Positions 53,275 to 64,000 of a DNA stretch of 64,000 bases are shown here, piece by piece (positions within the stretch are counted from its first letter, which is position 1; every line of letters begins with the position of its first letter). The notes below the pieces were generated by a model, which saw only the letters and a list, made by a program, of their open reading frames with translations, did no database searches and was not told where the DNA came from. Source of the DNA: Struthio camelus (Eukaryota; Chordata; Aves; Struthioniformes; Struthionidae). The DNA lies in contig NC_090953.1 of assembly GCF_040807025.1 (NCBI RefSeq), positions 25,280,997-25,344,996 on the forward strand, given 5' to 3'. The position numbers were made by a program, and so were the translations under genes.

Positions 53275-54564
53275 CATGGTCATCCTAAGTACAGCTTAGT
53301 ACTCTGGATCTGCAAGAAAGAAGGGCAGAGCCTTAGGTTTCATTCACAGCACACACAACCCCATCTCTCAGCAGTCACCACAAATCCACAGTTCTGGAAA
53401 ACACCCACACTGCAATAATCAGAGAGCTGCCCTTACTAGGCAGTGTGCTTGTTGTAACAGACAGTCACCAAAATCAGTTCCTACTCCCCAGTGCTCTTTT
53501 AGATCTGCCTCAAGCATTTCGCTTTACTCCTTGAAGCAGGAGTTCTCTGCCAAGATTCTGTTTTGCCTGAGGAGTTGCACCAACAGAAGCCCTCATACCA
53601 GGACTTCACACTCACATGCAACTGCCAACAGTAAGAGGAACTCTAGCCATTTTATGGCTCAGAACTCAAGGCAAGTGTTGAGAAAAAAGTGATCTCATTA
53701 AGTGTGAATCTAAACATTAAGTGCTGGTCTGCTTACCCCTGCCTTCAAAGCCAAAAATCACTGCATTACCTCCAAGCATTTTTTTTTTTAGGTTACTTCA
53801 CCTAGGAGGTCAGGGAACCAAATACCTACAGAACCCTCAATAAAACTTGAGGCAAATCTGTGCTGTCCATTACTAATTAATTCTATCACAAGCAAGAGAG
53901 AAGCCCACAATACCCCATCTGAAAGTCTGCGGCTCCGCGAGGGTGACGTGCTCCACCCTGCAAGCGTAGTCGTCGTCCTTGCTGGGGGTGAACGGCGCAT
54001 ACACAAGGCGCTGGAAAGTCCAGTTGTCGCTGAAGGACATGTCAGAGTATTTCACCTCCGGCATGGGCTCACCGTTCTTGAGGAGGGTGATGTCGATCTT
54101 GGGAGGGTGGAAGCCCTCCACGTAACAGTTGAGGATGTTACTGCTGCCGAACTCAACGGGGTGGCGGGAGTACACCTGCACTTTGGGCGCCACTGTAAGG
54201 AGGGGGCGGCACATAAGCAACAGGGCTGCAGCGGGCACCACCCGCTGGGCGCTACCGGGGGCCCAGACCCCACCAGGCACCGGGAGGTGACAGGGAAGCA
54301 GGGGCCACCACCGGTGCTGCCAGGAAGGCTTCGTGCCCAGTCCGGAGCAGCGCCTGAGCAGCTCGCCCATAGCCCGGTAACCGGGACCGGCTCCCCCCCC
54401 CCTCCAGGTAACCGGTACCAGCCGCCCCCCCCCCCGAAGGCAAGGGGGATCAGACCCCCTCTCCCCCCGCACCCCCTCGCCGGTAACTGGGCCTCACCCG
54501 CGGCCTCCCGCAGGCCGACCAGCGCCGCCAGCACCACCACTATCGCCCTCAGCACCCGATCCAT
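53275..54564 (-). CDS. B2M: B2M, beta-2-microglobulin (complete coding region, 3 coding exons)
   Basis: The secreted light chain of MHC class I molecules, needed for their folding and surface display. Coding exons on the minus strand: 54564-54498 (signal peptide [18 protein letters not shown]), 54192-53914 (one C1-type immunoglobulin domain) and 53309-53296. They give 360 nt and 119 residues, the length of chicken B2M. The Ig-domain cysteines lie in NCYVEGF and YACRVEH, and the mature chain starts near [12 protein letters not shown]. The last coding exon supplies only the tail completing W-DPEY and the stop; the exon continues to a donor (gtaagt) after 53275, as in mammals, where a separate 3' UTR exon follows. 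The promoter carries ISRE and S/X/Y-like elements. Divergent from PATL2, as in human. Confidence 0.96.
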
Positions 54565-54634
54565 GGCGCCGGCTGCCCTCGCTCCGCGCTCCCCGACGGC
54601 TCGCTCCGAACTGGACGCCCGCCCGCGGGCCGCC

Positions 54635-54749
54635 CTATTTATACCCTCGGCCGCGCACGGCCAATCGCCGCGCAGCGAGGCGCTCGCGTCATCGGTCTCC
54701 GGGCAGAGCGGGCGCGGAGAGGTTAGCCGAGCCGCTTTCGCTTTCGGTT
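54635..54749 (-). promoter_or_regulatory. B2M: B2M core promoter: ISRE, X1/X2, Y box, TATA
   Basis: Read on the minus strand towards the gene: ISRE-like aaccgaaagcgaaagcg (54733-54749); X1-like cccggagaccgatga (54689-54703) overlapping an X2/CRE-like tgacgcga (54684-54691); an inverted CCAAT Y box, gattgg (54661-54666); and tataaatag (54635-54643), about 70 bases before the ATG. The order matches the MHC class I/B2M SXY module bound by RFX, CREB/ATF and NF-Y with NLRC5/CIITA, plus IRF/STAT input from interferon. Confidence 0.8.
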
Positions 54750-54849
54750 GGGCCGGGGCTGCCGGCTGCCCCGTTCGCCTCCGGGCTGGCGCGGAAGGGG
54801 CGAGGGAAGAGTCGTGTCACGCTAATTACAAGGCACTCATCTAGCTTTA

Positions 54850-57400
54850 ATTTCTAACCCAAAGCGTGTGGGGGGGGAAACGACAACAACCCACCGTCCC
54901 TCCCGGGGAGAATTTGCCTGCCCGGGCCAGCGCTGCACAGCAGCACAACCCGGCCAGCCCCAGGCCCTGCCTCTTCCAGGAAGGCGCTGAGCCGTCCTGA
55001 TGGCGAGAAACCACGCTCTGAGCCGCCCTCTGGCCCTTCCGGACCTTCCTGCTGCTGAGCAGGCCCTGTCTACCTGCAGGGGCTCTTCTCGGGCTCCCAA
55101 AAGTACAAAATCATTTTTTCCGGTGCCCCCCAGGTGACTCCCGCACGTTTCAGCTTAGCCGGGCTGGGGGCACCTCCGAGCTGCTTCCCTAAGGCGTAGA
55201 TTCTCTTCCCTCCGACTGAAAAGGGACTGTGAGAGCCTAGTATTTTCTCACACAGGTAAAAGCAAAAAAAGGAAAGTCACTAGCAGTTGGAAGGAGGGGG
55301 CAGCGTTGCGGAGCCCCTTTAAGACCCAGCCAACTTCCTATGCCCGGTTTAAAGAGCTATCTGCAAACCAAAAAAGCCCACGTGGAAAACATCTCCCGCC
55401 AGAAGGCAAACGGCGCAGCAGGTAAATCCGTAGCAACTGAGCAGTCATCAAAGAAGGACCTGCGCCGTTACAAAACGCTACCGCTGCGCTGTGAGAGCTC
55501 CGAGTTGCTGCAAGCTCTTGCTGCTCTGTTTGCCGGCTGCTCCGCAGCTGCAGCACCCAGCCACCGAGCTTTGCCGGCAGATGAGCCCGCACCTCTTGTC
55601 ACACAGCTGCCATTGGAGCCTCATCAGCGACCGCGCTTGCCGCGAGAACGGGCTCTCGCAAAACCAAGCACCACCTCCTGTGTTGGTTGCTGAGGCTGCC
55701 GGTGGGGCCGTCATCCACAAGCCCGATTTACAAGCTAGTTTCGTTCTACCCAGGTGAACAAGCCCTTTGACTTGAGTGATATTCGTGACATGCGCTACTA
55801 CCTGCGGCACCCGGATCCTTTCCCTGTACCAAAGCCAAGCCCTGCCTGTTGGAACGGGAATCCCCAGAGGCGACTTCACTGTTCACACCAATGCCTGGCG
55901 GACTTCCCCATCAAATGAAGCTAAACCATGAGTTGCTTCCACATGATGTTTCTAAAAGGCCATGCCAATTTGGTTAGTACAGCCAAGTGCTTCCCGTTTT
56001 AGAGTGTTTCTGCTTTTATCAGCAGAGAAAAATATAAGAGTGGGCAAGATGTGACGTGAAGGCAGCCTTCGAGGTACACGCAGTGGGTTCCTGGCATGAG
56101 GCCACGTCAAGATACATCCGTGCATGAGGGTGGGTAAGTTGAAGGCTGGGGGACGAGAGGAGTCTGCTATGCTTCACCGGAAGCAGGGCTGTAGAGCTGG
56201 AGTCCTGTGCCTTAGCTCTGTTCTCACACGCTTCAAAATCTACGGGTATAAACTTCCCAGGTCTGCTTCTAGGCCGAGTGCTTCAAAAGTCAAAATCAAA
56301 TCCTCGTAAGAAAAAGGACGCACGCCAGCCACAGCAAAGCAGGGTTGAGGAACTCCAGCTGGTTTCCCTTGATTACTCAGATATTGGTAGCAGTTTGGAG
56401 AACACACTGGCAGCAACCAGAGCAGCAGAGGAGCCAGGCTGGGACTCTTCTGTGCCCTAGTTCTGCCCAGGATGCAGATGTTTGCCAGGCAGCACCAGAG
56501 CTGCAGTCTTACACCCCCTTTCACAGGTGGGGTCATCAAGATCTCTCCCTTATCTCCTCCATCTGTCCCACAGCAGCTTGATTACCATCTCTGCTCCGCA
56601 CGCAGCCTCGGCTGCAGCCCTCCGAGGCCCCAGTGCTGCTCCCAGCCTCAAAGGTAGCAGCTGGGAGGGCACCCAGAGCGGGGTCGCTTTGTCACAGAGA
56701 AATGCTGTAGGCATGAGAGGGCTGAAGAGGTACAAAGGCCACCAGCACCAGATGCAGCAGGAAATCGGGGAGCAGGGCAGGAAACATATCTTCTCTCTTG
56801 CCCTCACCAGAGGGAGCAGGAGAAGCACTGAAGGGCAGAGCTCCCACCTAAGCCGCAAGGCACGGCCATCCCTCCTGCTCCGTGGCCAGGGCAGAGGCCT
56901 CAGTGCCCAGGGAAACAACTCGGAGCAGACGCAGTCAGAGCGGTTGGCCAAGGAGAAGCGACGAACGCTACCTCCCAGCAAGGAGAGGTGCTGGACCAGC
57001 CCACCCCGTTGCGGCTTGGAGCCTGCAGGCTGGGCTCCCTGCCGCTAGAGCCGGGAGCGCTGGCAGCAGGTCCAAGGGCAGACGCGGCTCCTTGGCCGCA
57101 ACGGAGGCCCCGAGAAACGCCAGGCTGCCTCGCTCGGGGGGCCGGCTGCCTGGTGCTGAGCCCAGCGTTATTTGGGACCCCGGCCCCCCGCCGCCGGCCG
57201 GCCGGGCCGGTCCCCGTCCCAGCGCGCCGGGGGACGCGCGGCCGATCAGAGCCGGCTCCCCGCAGGGCCCTGTGTCGCGGCCCCCGGCGGCAGGACCCGG
57301 GGGGGGGTGTCCCCCTTTCTCGCCAACTCTTCCGCGTTATCGTGAGAATCATACATAACACCGCGTAACCGTTAAACGACACATACACCGTGACGGACAT
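54850..57400. other. B2M-PATL2 divergent intergenic region
   Basis: About 2.6 kb between the B2M promoter and the PATL2 CpG island. It holds several moderately long open frames but none I recognise. One exon-like segment is listed separately. Confidence 0.5.
55754..55918 (+). other. Possible 3'-terminal coding exon of an unknown gene
   Basis: After a pyrimidine-rich acceptor (gttctacccag) a frame of 54 codons runs to TGA. It starts VNKPFDLSDIRDMRYYLRHP, a protein-like composition. A possible upstream partner exon ends at a gtaaat donor near 55421. I do not recognise the sequence; it may be a lineage-specific gene, a pseudogene piece or chance. Confidence 0.25.
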
Positions 57401-57802
57401 AACGTGTGTCAGAGCGCGGTTTCAGTGCGCCGGGGCAGCCCCAACGGCCCGCGGCGCGTACCGGCCCCGCTACCGATCAGCGCTGCCACCCAGGCCTGCA
57501 GCCCGGAAAGGAGCTGCGAGGGAACCGCCGGGCAGCTGCCGGTACCGGCTCCGGGACATGGCGGCGGCCCCCCGGAAGGGGTAGGGCCTAGTAGAGGGAA
57601 CGAGGCGAAGCGAGTGCGCAACATGGCGGGCGGCGCTGGAGGCCGCCATGTTGTACGGCGGGGGCGCGGGCGCGGGCGCATGCGCAGCGCCCTCGCCGCC
57701 GCCGCGGCCCGTAAAAGGCGGCGGGCGGGCGCAGCCCGGCCCCGTAGAGGGACGCGGGCGGGCGGGCGGCGCCGCGGCATGGCGGAGGGCGGCGAGCCGG
57801 TT
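57400..57802 (+). promoter_or_regulatory. PATL2: PATL2 CpG-island promoter with YY1 and NRF1 motifs
   Basis: Very GC- and CpG-rich. It carries an exact YY1-type motif gccgccatgttg (57642-57653), a facing near-match caacatggcggg (57619-57630), and an NRF1-type palindrome gcgcatgcgca (57676-57686), all within 160 bases upstream of the start codon. No TATA box was seen. Confidence 0.65.
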
Positions 57803-60800
57803 GTGAGTGCCCGCCCCGCCCCGGCTCGGCCCCTCGCCCCGCCCCCGGCCCGCCTCGCCTCCCGCTGCCCCGGGGCCGTCTCCGCTCGGTGCCGGCTCCC
57901 CGCGGCGGTGCCTTCTCCGGTACCGCCCGCCCCGGCGGTGCGGGCCGGCTGCCCCTCTCTGCATTGGCCTTGGATGCCGTTCGTACCCCGGCGGCGGGGT
58001 GTTCACTCCGAAGCCTAATGGTGCCCCCCCCCCCCCCCCCCCCGCGCTAGCCATGCTGGTGCTACTCCCTGCCTGTGCCTTTGGTGCTGCCAGCCAGGGG
58101 GCCGTAGCCATGCTCCAAGCATGCTTCCGTGGGCTTCGCTGCCCGGCTGCCTACCTGTGCCGAGCAAGCGGGTCCTGCGCTCGGGGCCTGGCTGGCGCAG
58201 CCTGCGGGCTCTGGGGGTTGGCGCGGCAGGGCTGGGGAGCGAATGGCTGACCTCTCACTGGTGGTGCCTGGAGTCAGGGCCCGCTGGTTGCTCTTGCCCT
58301 TCTCTTTCTATCTTGGGAGCCAGCCCTGGGGCTGTCAAGACACTCCACGGCAGCACCTTCCTTGGGTGCCCCCGCCGTCCCTCCCCACCCCGGGTGCTCC
58401 AGGGGCTGGTTGGGGTTGTATCTTCCCTGCCTGTCTCTCTTAACGGGGGCCCTGCTGCTTTTGACTTCTCACCCCTCCCCTCAGATTTTAGAGGATTACC
58501 TGCTGGTGGAAGATGCACCTCTGCTGGAGGAAATGGCTGAGGAGGATGAAGAGCTTGACCTGTACAACGAGATGACTTTTGGGTTAGGTAAGGTTGAGGG
58601 GAGTCCCGAGGCTGGGATGATTAGGCTGTGCCCTGGGGAGTAGGGCCAGGGGTTTTGGCCAGGTCTTAGAGCCTGATGGGGCAGAGGATGAGGTGGGTAG
58701 TGAGGAGGGTGCAGGTGAGGAAGCTGCTCCCTTGCTGGGACAGTGCCATCTTTCCTGGTGAGGAGCTGGGCTGGGAGCAGAGCCCCCAGGGGCTGCCCAG
58801 GCTCTCAGCCCCATCATGGATGCTTTGCTTCCTCTCTGAAGACCGAGACTCCACGGAAGAGGATGCTGCAAAAACCCTGGTGCTTCCAGAGAAGAGCCCT
58901 GAGCTGGCTGCAGTGCAGGTGGAGGAGGCCAAGGCTGTGGAGGAGCTGGGGCCTGGAGCAGACGAGGGGCAGCTGCTGCTGGAGGAGCTGGGAGAGCCCC
59001 AGGGGGAAGGAGAGTTGGAGCCGGAGGCTGAGCAGGTCGACTACGTGGAGGAGGAGGAGGAGGAGGAGCTGGGGGCTGAGGAACAGGAGGAAGAACAGGA
59101 GCCTGAGGAGGAGCCCTACGAGGAGCCCAACGACCTGGGAGATCCAGCAGTGATGAGAGCCGTGCAGAGCAAGCCCACGCTGGAGGTGACACCTGAGTGG
59201 GGAGGGAGGGCGACCTGGTGTCCCTGCCCAAGCACCTCCCTAGTGTGCGGCAGCTCCCTAAGCCTGGCCCACAGGGAAAGATGCTGCCTGGGCACCTGCC
59301 GTTCACTCCTCCTTCCCCGGCCAGCCTTGTTGCTCCCTCCCTCGCAGCCGCGGGTCATGTCCCGCGCAGAGAAGGGGGTGGTTTTGGCCACGTTCCCTGC
59401 CCTAGCGAGGGAGACGCTCAGTGCCAGGGCTGAGTGCATGTCTGTAATCTTGTCTTTGCTCCTAGAGCCAAGACTCGGCGGTGCTGGACAGCAGGATTGG
59501 CTCTGCCTGGGCAGAGTTTGGCAAAGAGGACATGGTAAAAGCGCTCCCCTTCCCATGATGGGGCCCCATGTGGGCAGGAGAGGGGCTCGATAGCCCTGGC
59601 CCTGCTTTGAGCAGCATCCCCTGCCTCCTCTCTTGTCGGTGCTCCTTCCCTTGCTGACCTCCCCGTGTCTTTCAGCTGGCCATGGATCCTGCTGTGTGGA
59701 GCTCCTGCCCCGGCAGCATCCCACCTCACCACGTGCTGGAGGTGGGTACCCTCCGCCAGGGGCTGGGAGAAGGGCAGCCGAGGGCTCCCCGGCACCCCGG
59801 GCTGCCCGCAGGCCTGCCTGAGACCCTGGCCGAGGCTCACGCAGGAGCACAGGCCTCCCACTGGTGGACGGGGGGTGGCCAGGGGGATTTGCCAGGACCA
59901 TCCAAAGCTTTGGTGCGCACCCAGAGACGCAAAGGGATCGAGCAGGCTGAGAGGGCGCGCATGGGAAGGACGGGTCTGTCTTTGGCACAAAGGCTGTGGA
60001 AGGAGGCGCCTGCCCTAAGCAGATTCCGAGCCCGAAGGCAGAGCTGCCAAGAGCTTGGGGGAGCTGGGGCCCCATCGGGCTTTGGGAAAGGTCTGCTGCA
60101 CTCCCCCAGGTCCCATTCCCACCTCCTGTCACCTCCTCCCACAGGATAAAGCCATCCTGCAGGTTCTGGAGAGGCCCCCTCCCTCTGCCAAAATGGCCCT
60201 TGACTTCCTCGGCTCCCCCGTGCAGAGGGGCTACGCGGGCTCTCCCAGGCTCAAGCGCCCTGACTTCAGAGTGATGTCCCCCAAGTCCTTCCCCCAACGC
60301 TTTCTCCGGCAGGTAACGGGGTCTCTTGCCTATCCCACCCGGGGAAGGGCTCTTGCTTCCCCTTTTCTGAGCCCTCCCCTCTGCACTGGCTGCCCCTGCT
60401 CTGAGATGACTGTCCCCCCCCCCCGAGAGAAGCCGTCGAGCTGGGCTGCCGTGCTGTGGCCTGTGTCGCTGGTGTAGCCCTAAGGGCAGGCGTGTCCAGC
60501 CTCTCCCAGTAACGTCTCCTGTCTCCTGCCCTGCAGCAGTCTCCTCTGATGCCTCGCTCCTCGTGCTCCCCTCGGCCCTTTACGCCAGCTCGCCGTGCCT
60601 CTCCTCTCTTTGCTTCCAACCAGGTAAAGCACCAGGCTGCACGCAACTGCCATCCCTCCAGAGACAGCAGCAGGGCCACGGGTGATGGGGACAGTGCTGT
60701 GCCCTGAAAGAGCCACCTCCTAGCACAGCTCTGTGCTGTGCAGGTGCCTCCCCAGAGCTCTGTTGTACGGTAATCACCGGCGCAGTCTTTGGAGCTCAGC

Positions 60801-63800
60801 CCTGAGTGCTGGGGAAACTTCTGAGTCGTTATTGCTGGATCGTTTCCCCGCAACAGGGAGTTTTACCCATGCTCGTTAGCCAGTCACCTAACCCTGAACA
60901 CCCTTCTCTGTTGTCTTGCTGACAGGGAAAGCAGAGTCACCTGTGTGGCTGCTGCTCTGCAGATCTCTCTTCCCTGCTTGTGCTGACCTGCATGCACTGG
61001 GCATGGCGCCGTGCTTGGTGTCACGGTGTGAGCGTAGGCAGTGGACCCGGGGCAGCCCAATCCCTCAAGCCTCGTGGTGGGTCCCTGCCCAGTGCACCAG
61101 GCAACAGCGGGACACCAGGGCCCAGGGCAGGTGCTGGGGGACACTGGCAGGGAACGTGTCCCTGCTCAGCTGCGGTGGCAGGACCCTCCCCAGCACTGAC
61201 CAGGGGGATATCACCTCCTCCAGCAGCGGTACCCTGCTGTGTGCCCTTTGCAGCAGTGCCCTGCACGTCCCCTTCTTGAGAGGACGTGAGCAAGAAGCCT
61301 GCGTGGAGTTAGCAGACCTCAGAATCCCTCCTGGATCCCTTGGAGGGGAAGGCAGGATTTCTTGCTCACACCTGAATGCTCCTCTTTTGCAGGCTGCAGG
61401 GTACGCGTCTCCAGCCCCTTTCAGGCCCATGTCACCCAACATCAGCACCCCGCCGCGGCCTCTCACCATGCACTTTGGCCCCATGTCTCCGTCTTTGGAC
61501 CCCTCTCTCTTCTTCAGTCCATCAGCCAGTGGCCAGCTGAACCTCAGGTAGTGGGAAGGCGAGCAGGGGGCCTGGTTAGGACTGGAGGGAGGGCTGCTTT
61601 AGCCTGGCAAAGTGACTGGGAGTTCCCCGGGAACAGCTCTAGCGTGGGTGCTTAGCCCCTGGTTGTGATTGCAAGGGGGTTTGGAGGCCGCTGGTATTTT
61701 AGGTGAGATCGGAATGGGCAGCGGTGCCCTTGGATCAGCCCTGGGCACACTGGGATTCCCTGCTGAAAGCTACTGTGCCATCTAGGGGAGGCTGGTACCC
61801 CCTTGTAGCACGGCGCATTGACCACCTGGCGCCCAGTCCTGTGCCCAGATCTCCAAGGGGCAGTGCTGAGCACTGGCACCAAGCCCAGACCTGGCCGGGT
61901 GTAGTCCTGGGGGTGCTGGGCACGCTGTGGGGCCTGTGCAGAGGCATTGGAGCCAGCACTGTGTTTGCCCTGTCCTCAGCCCTCGTCTGGCCTCCTTTGC
62001 AGCGTGCCCAGCCACATGACCCAGCTGCACCCCCAGCACCAGCGGATCCTGACCCAGCGCCAGCAGCAAGGTGGACAGGCACAGAGGTAAGGGGGTCCCG
62101 GGACCCCTGGAGCAGGGGGTTGCTGCTGAGGGCCCTGGACAGTAACAGCAGCATGCTGTCTCCTATGTGACAGCATCTCCCCCAAGAAGCTGTGGTCCCC
62201 TAAAGTGGATCCTTATGCCGGGCTCATGACCAGCAAGGAAAAGGACTGGGTCATCAAAGTGCAGATGATCCAGCTACAGAGCGAGAACATGGATGATGAC
62301 TACTATTACCAGGTGAGTGGGGGGCAAACCCGGCTGGCCTTAGCCTAAAGCTCCTGCTGGGCAGATCCAGCAGCTTACCAGGGTGCTGTACTGTCCTCGA
62401 TCTCCATGGCTGGGGCTTTCTAGCTTTGGCATCCAGAGGGTGCCTGGGCCCTTGGTGCTGAGGTCCGTCCAGCAAGGGGCTTGAAGTGGGCACAGGTAGA
62501 CTTGGACCGTCCGGAGTGGTGCAGCCAGAGACTACTATCCTCGGGGCACAGCAGGGTCCTCCTGCCGGCTCACTCTGCCCTCTCCTCCTGGCTTTGTTAT
62601 GCCTGTCCTTACAGACTTATTACCACCGGCTGGAGCGCAAGCAAGCAGAGGAGGAGCTGCTTGGTGGGCGCAACAAGCAGGAGCCCCCCAAGCTGGTCAC
62701 ACCTTTTATCCAGAAAGTGGAGACTTATGACTCAGGTGAGGAGCTGGGGCAGAAGCGGGTGGGTGGACTGAGGCATGGGATGCACTCTCAGCATGTCCAC
62801 CTCTTTTCCAGTGGTGCGCATCGCAGGCTCGCTGGGCCAGGTCGCTGTGTCCACCTGCTACAGCCCTCGCCGTGCCATCGATGCTGTGCACCATGCCCTT
62901 GTGGAGGAGGTATGTGGGGGGGAGGCAGGGCTGCGGGTGCCCTGGATGCCTGGGAACACAGCTCTAAGCTTTCTCTAGACCTTGGAGCAGTTTAGCAGGA
63001 GCTTTTGGAGCTTCAGCAACATTGAGTCCAGGTGCTGCCCTGGCTCTGGATGCTGCCCTTAGCATGGGATGGGGCATGCAGACGGACTGGGTGGCACCTA
63101 GGTGGTGGCAGGCCCCCAGTGTGTCCCCTGTCGAGGGGTGGGATGGGGCTCTGGGCGGTCTGACGTGGCCGTGGCCTCCCCTGTGGGATTGCTCTGTATC
63201 CTGAAGCCGCGTCTGATCCCCAGGGAGCAGCTGGCCCAGCGCTCTGCCGACGGCGGTGTCTGGTGCTGGCTGTAACTGTGCCTTCCTTTCTCCCCTCCTG
63301 AAGGCTGCGGGGAGCCACCGGCTTCGAGCACTGCACAGGATTGAGAGGGTGAGTGGGCAGCAGCCTTGTTTCAGGGCCGGGGAACAGCTGGCTCAGGGCA
63401 GGATGAAGCAGATGCTTGTTTTCCCTCTGGGGAGCTCTGCCACGGCGACGCCTGGCTGGGTAGGGGTCCCAGATTACCTGGGGGCAGGAGGATGTTCCAA
63501 GCTGCCCCTTACTCTGTGCTGTTTCTCCAGCTGTTCCTGCAGCTGTTGGAAGTGGAGGAGACGCAGCGGAAGATGTCTCTGGCCCCAGAGGAGCAGCAGC
63601 CCTGCTTTCAGGAGCAGAAGAGCCAGGAAGTGGGGCGCATCTACCAGGCCCTGAAAATCAGGGCCTGTGGCAGTGAAGAGTGAGTCGTGTCATGGTGGGG
63701 GAAGTGGGCAGCACGTCCTGGCCCAAGTTGGGCTCTGACTGTCATGGGTGAGCAGGTCAGGGGTGATTTGAAGTCCTGGTGACTGGGGGGGGGAGGGGCG

Positions 63801-64000
63801 GCGCTGGATCTCTTCCTTGGTGTTGGTTCCTCTGCCAGGTGGGCAGTGGGACTCCAAGTCTTTATGGCCTGCATCAACAGAGCCTTCGTCCCTAGGGAGG
63901 CAGAGGATGAGTTCCTGCAAGTCCTGTGCGTACGGAAGGGCAAGAAGCTGACAGCACGGTTGCTACCCCACCTGGCCGGAGAGCAGGCAGAGAAGATCCT
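57779..64000 (+). CDS. PATL2: PATL2, PAT1 homolog 2 (3' partial, 15 coding exons visible)
   Basis: An RNA-binding PAT1-family protein of oocytes that regulates maternal mRNAs; the family links decapping factors and translational repression. Exons: 57779-57802, 58485-58587, 58842-59185, 59466-59534, 59676-59741, 60145-60312, 60537-60623, 61393-61547, 62003-62086, 62174-62312, 62615-62735, 62812-62909, 63304-63348, 63531-63679, 63896-64000 (cut). The phases are consistent and encode about 585 residues so far. The N-terminus is short (MAEGGEPV) and followed by a strongly acidic Glu-rich region (exon 3), a Pro-rich middle with Ser-Pro and Met-Pro pairs, then the conserved PAT1 domain ([41 protein letters not shown]-like CYSPRRAID). 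The name PATL2, not PATL1, rests on divergent linkage to B2M. The 3' end is beyond the window. Confidence 0.93.
58024..58043. repeat. Poly-C run in PATL2 intron 1
   Basis: About 20 C residues in a row; the length is likely variable or uncertain. Confidence 0.85.

Noticed and set aside
59116-60297. A 393-codon minus-strand frame
   Set aside because: It is antisense to well-supported PATL2 exons and their GC-rich introns; no domain is visible.

Overview
The window looks like a piece of a bird genome, probably a chromosome-10-type microchromosome. The evidence is vertebrate multi-exon genes with GT-AG introns, short GC-rich introns on the right, fragments of CR1 LINEs of the avian type, and the gene order. 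I cannot name the species from sequence alone. No prokaryotic genes, CRISPR arrays, tRNAs or rRNAs were seen.

Layout. Bases 1-31.7 kb (+ strand) hold CPEB1 from an internal exon to its 3' UTR; its first exons lie before base 1 and a 17-kb intron fills 2.65-19.7 kb. Bases 32.5-38.5 kb (+) hold a complete RPS17 with a 40-bp-repeat GC-rich promoter. Two related H/ACA-type snoRNA candidates sit in its introns 2 and 3. Bases 39.9-45.3 kb (-) hold a complete seven-exon TERB2, whose first intron is a C-rich minisatellite; a second, G-rich minisatellite lies just upstream. Bases 46.4-48.6 kb (-) hold a decayed TRIM69: degenerate RING/B-box exon, a damaged middle exon, an intact-looking coiled-coil exon and no SPRY domain. 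Bases 53.3-54.6 kb (-) hold a complete B2M coding region with TATA, S/X/Y-like and ISRE-like promoter elements. Bases 57.8-64 kb (+) hold PATL2, with 15 coding exons, cut by the window end.

The order TERB2-TRIM69-B2M-PATL2 matches the human 15q21 neighbourhood, and CPEB1-RPS17 matches 15q25, so the window spans a junction between two blocks that are separate in humans. Three of the five intact genes act mainly in germ cells: CPEB1 (cytoplasmic polyadenylation in oocytes), TERB2 (meiotic telomere attachment) and PATL2 (oocyte mRNA regulation). RPS17 is a housekeeping ribosomal gene and B2M is the light chain of MHC class I.

The observations most worth following are the paired intronic snoRNA candidates with a compensatory base-pair change, the TERB2 intron-1 minisatellite (1020 nt, open in the frame of both flanking exons), the loss of TRIM69 next to B2M, and a CPE placed directly beside a proximal poly(A) signal in the CPEB1 3' UTR.
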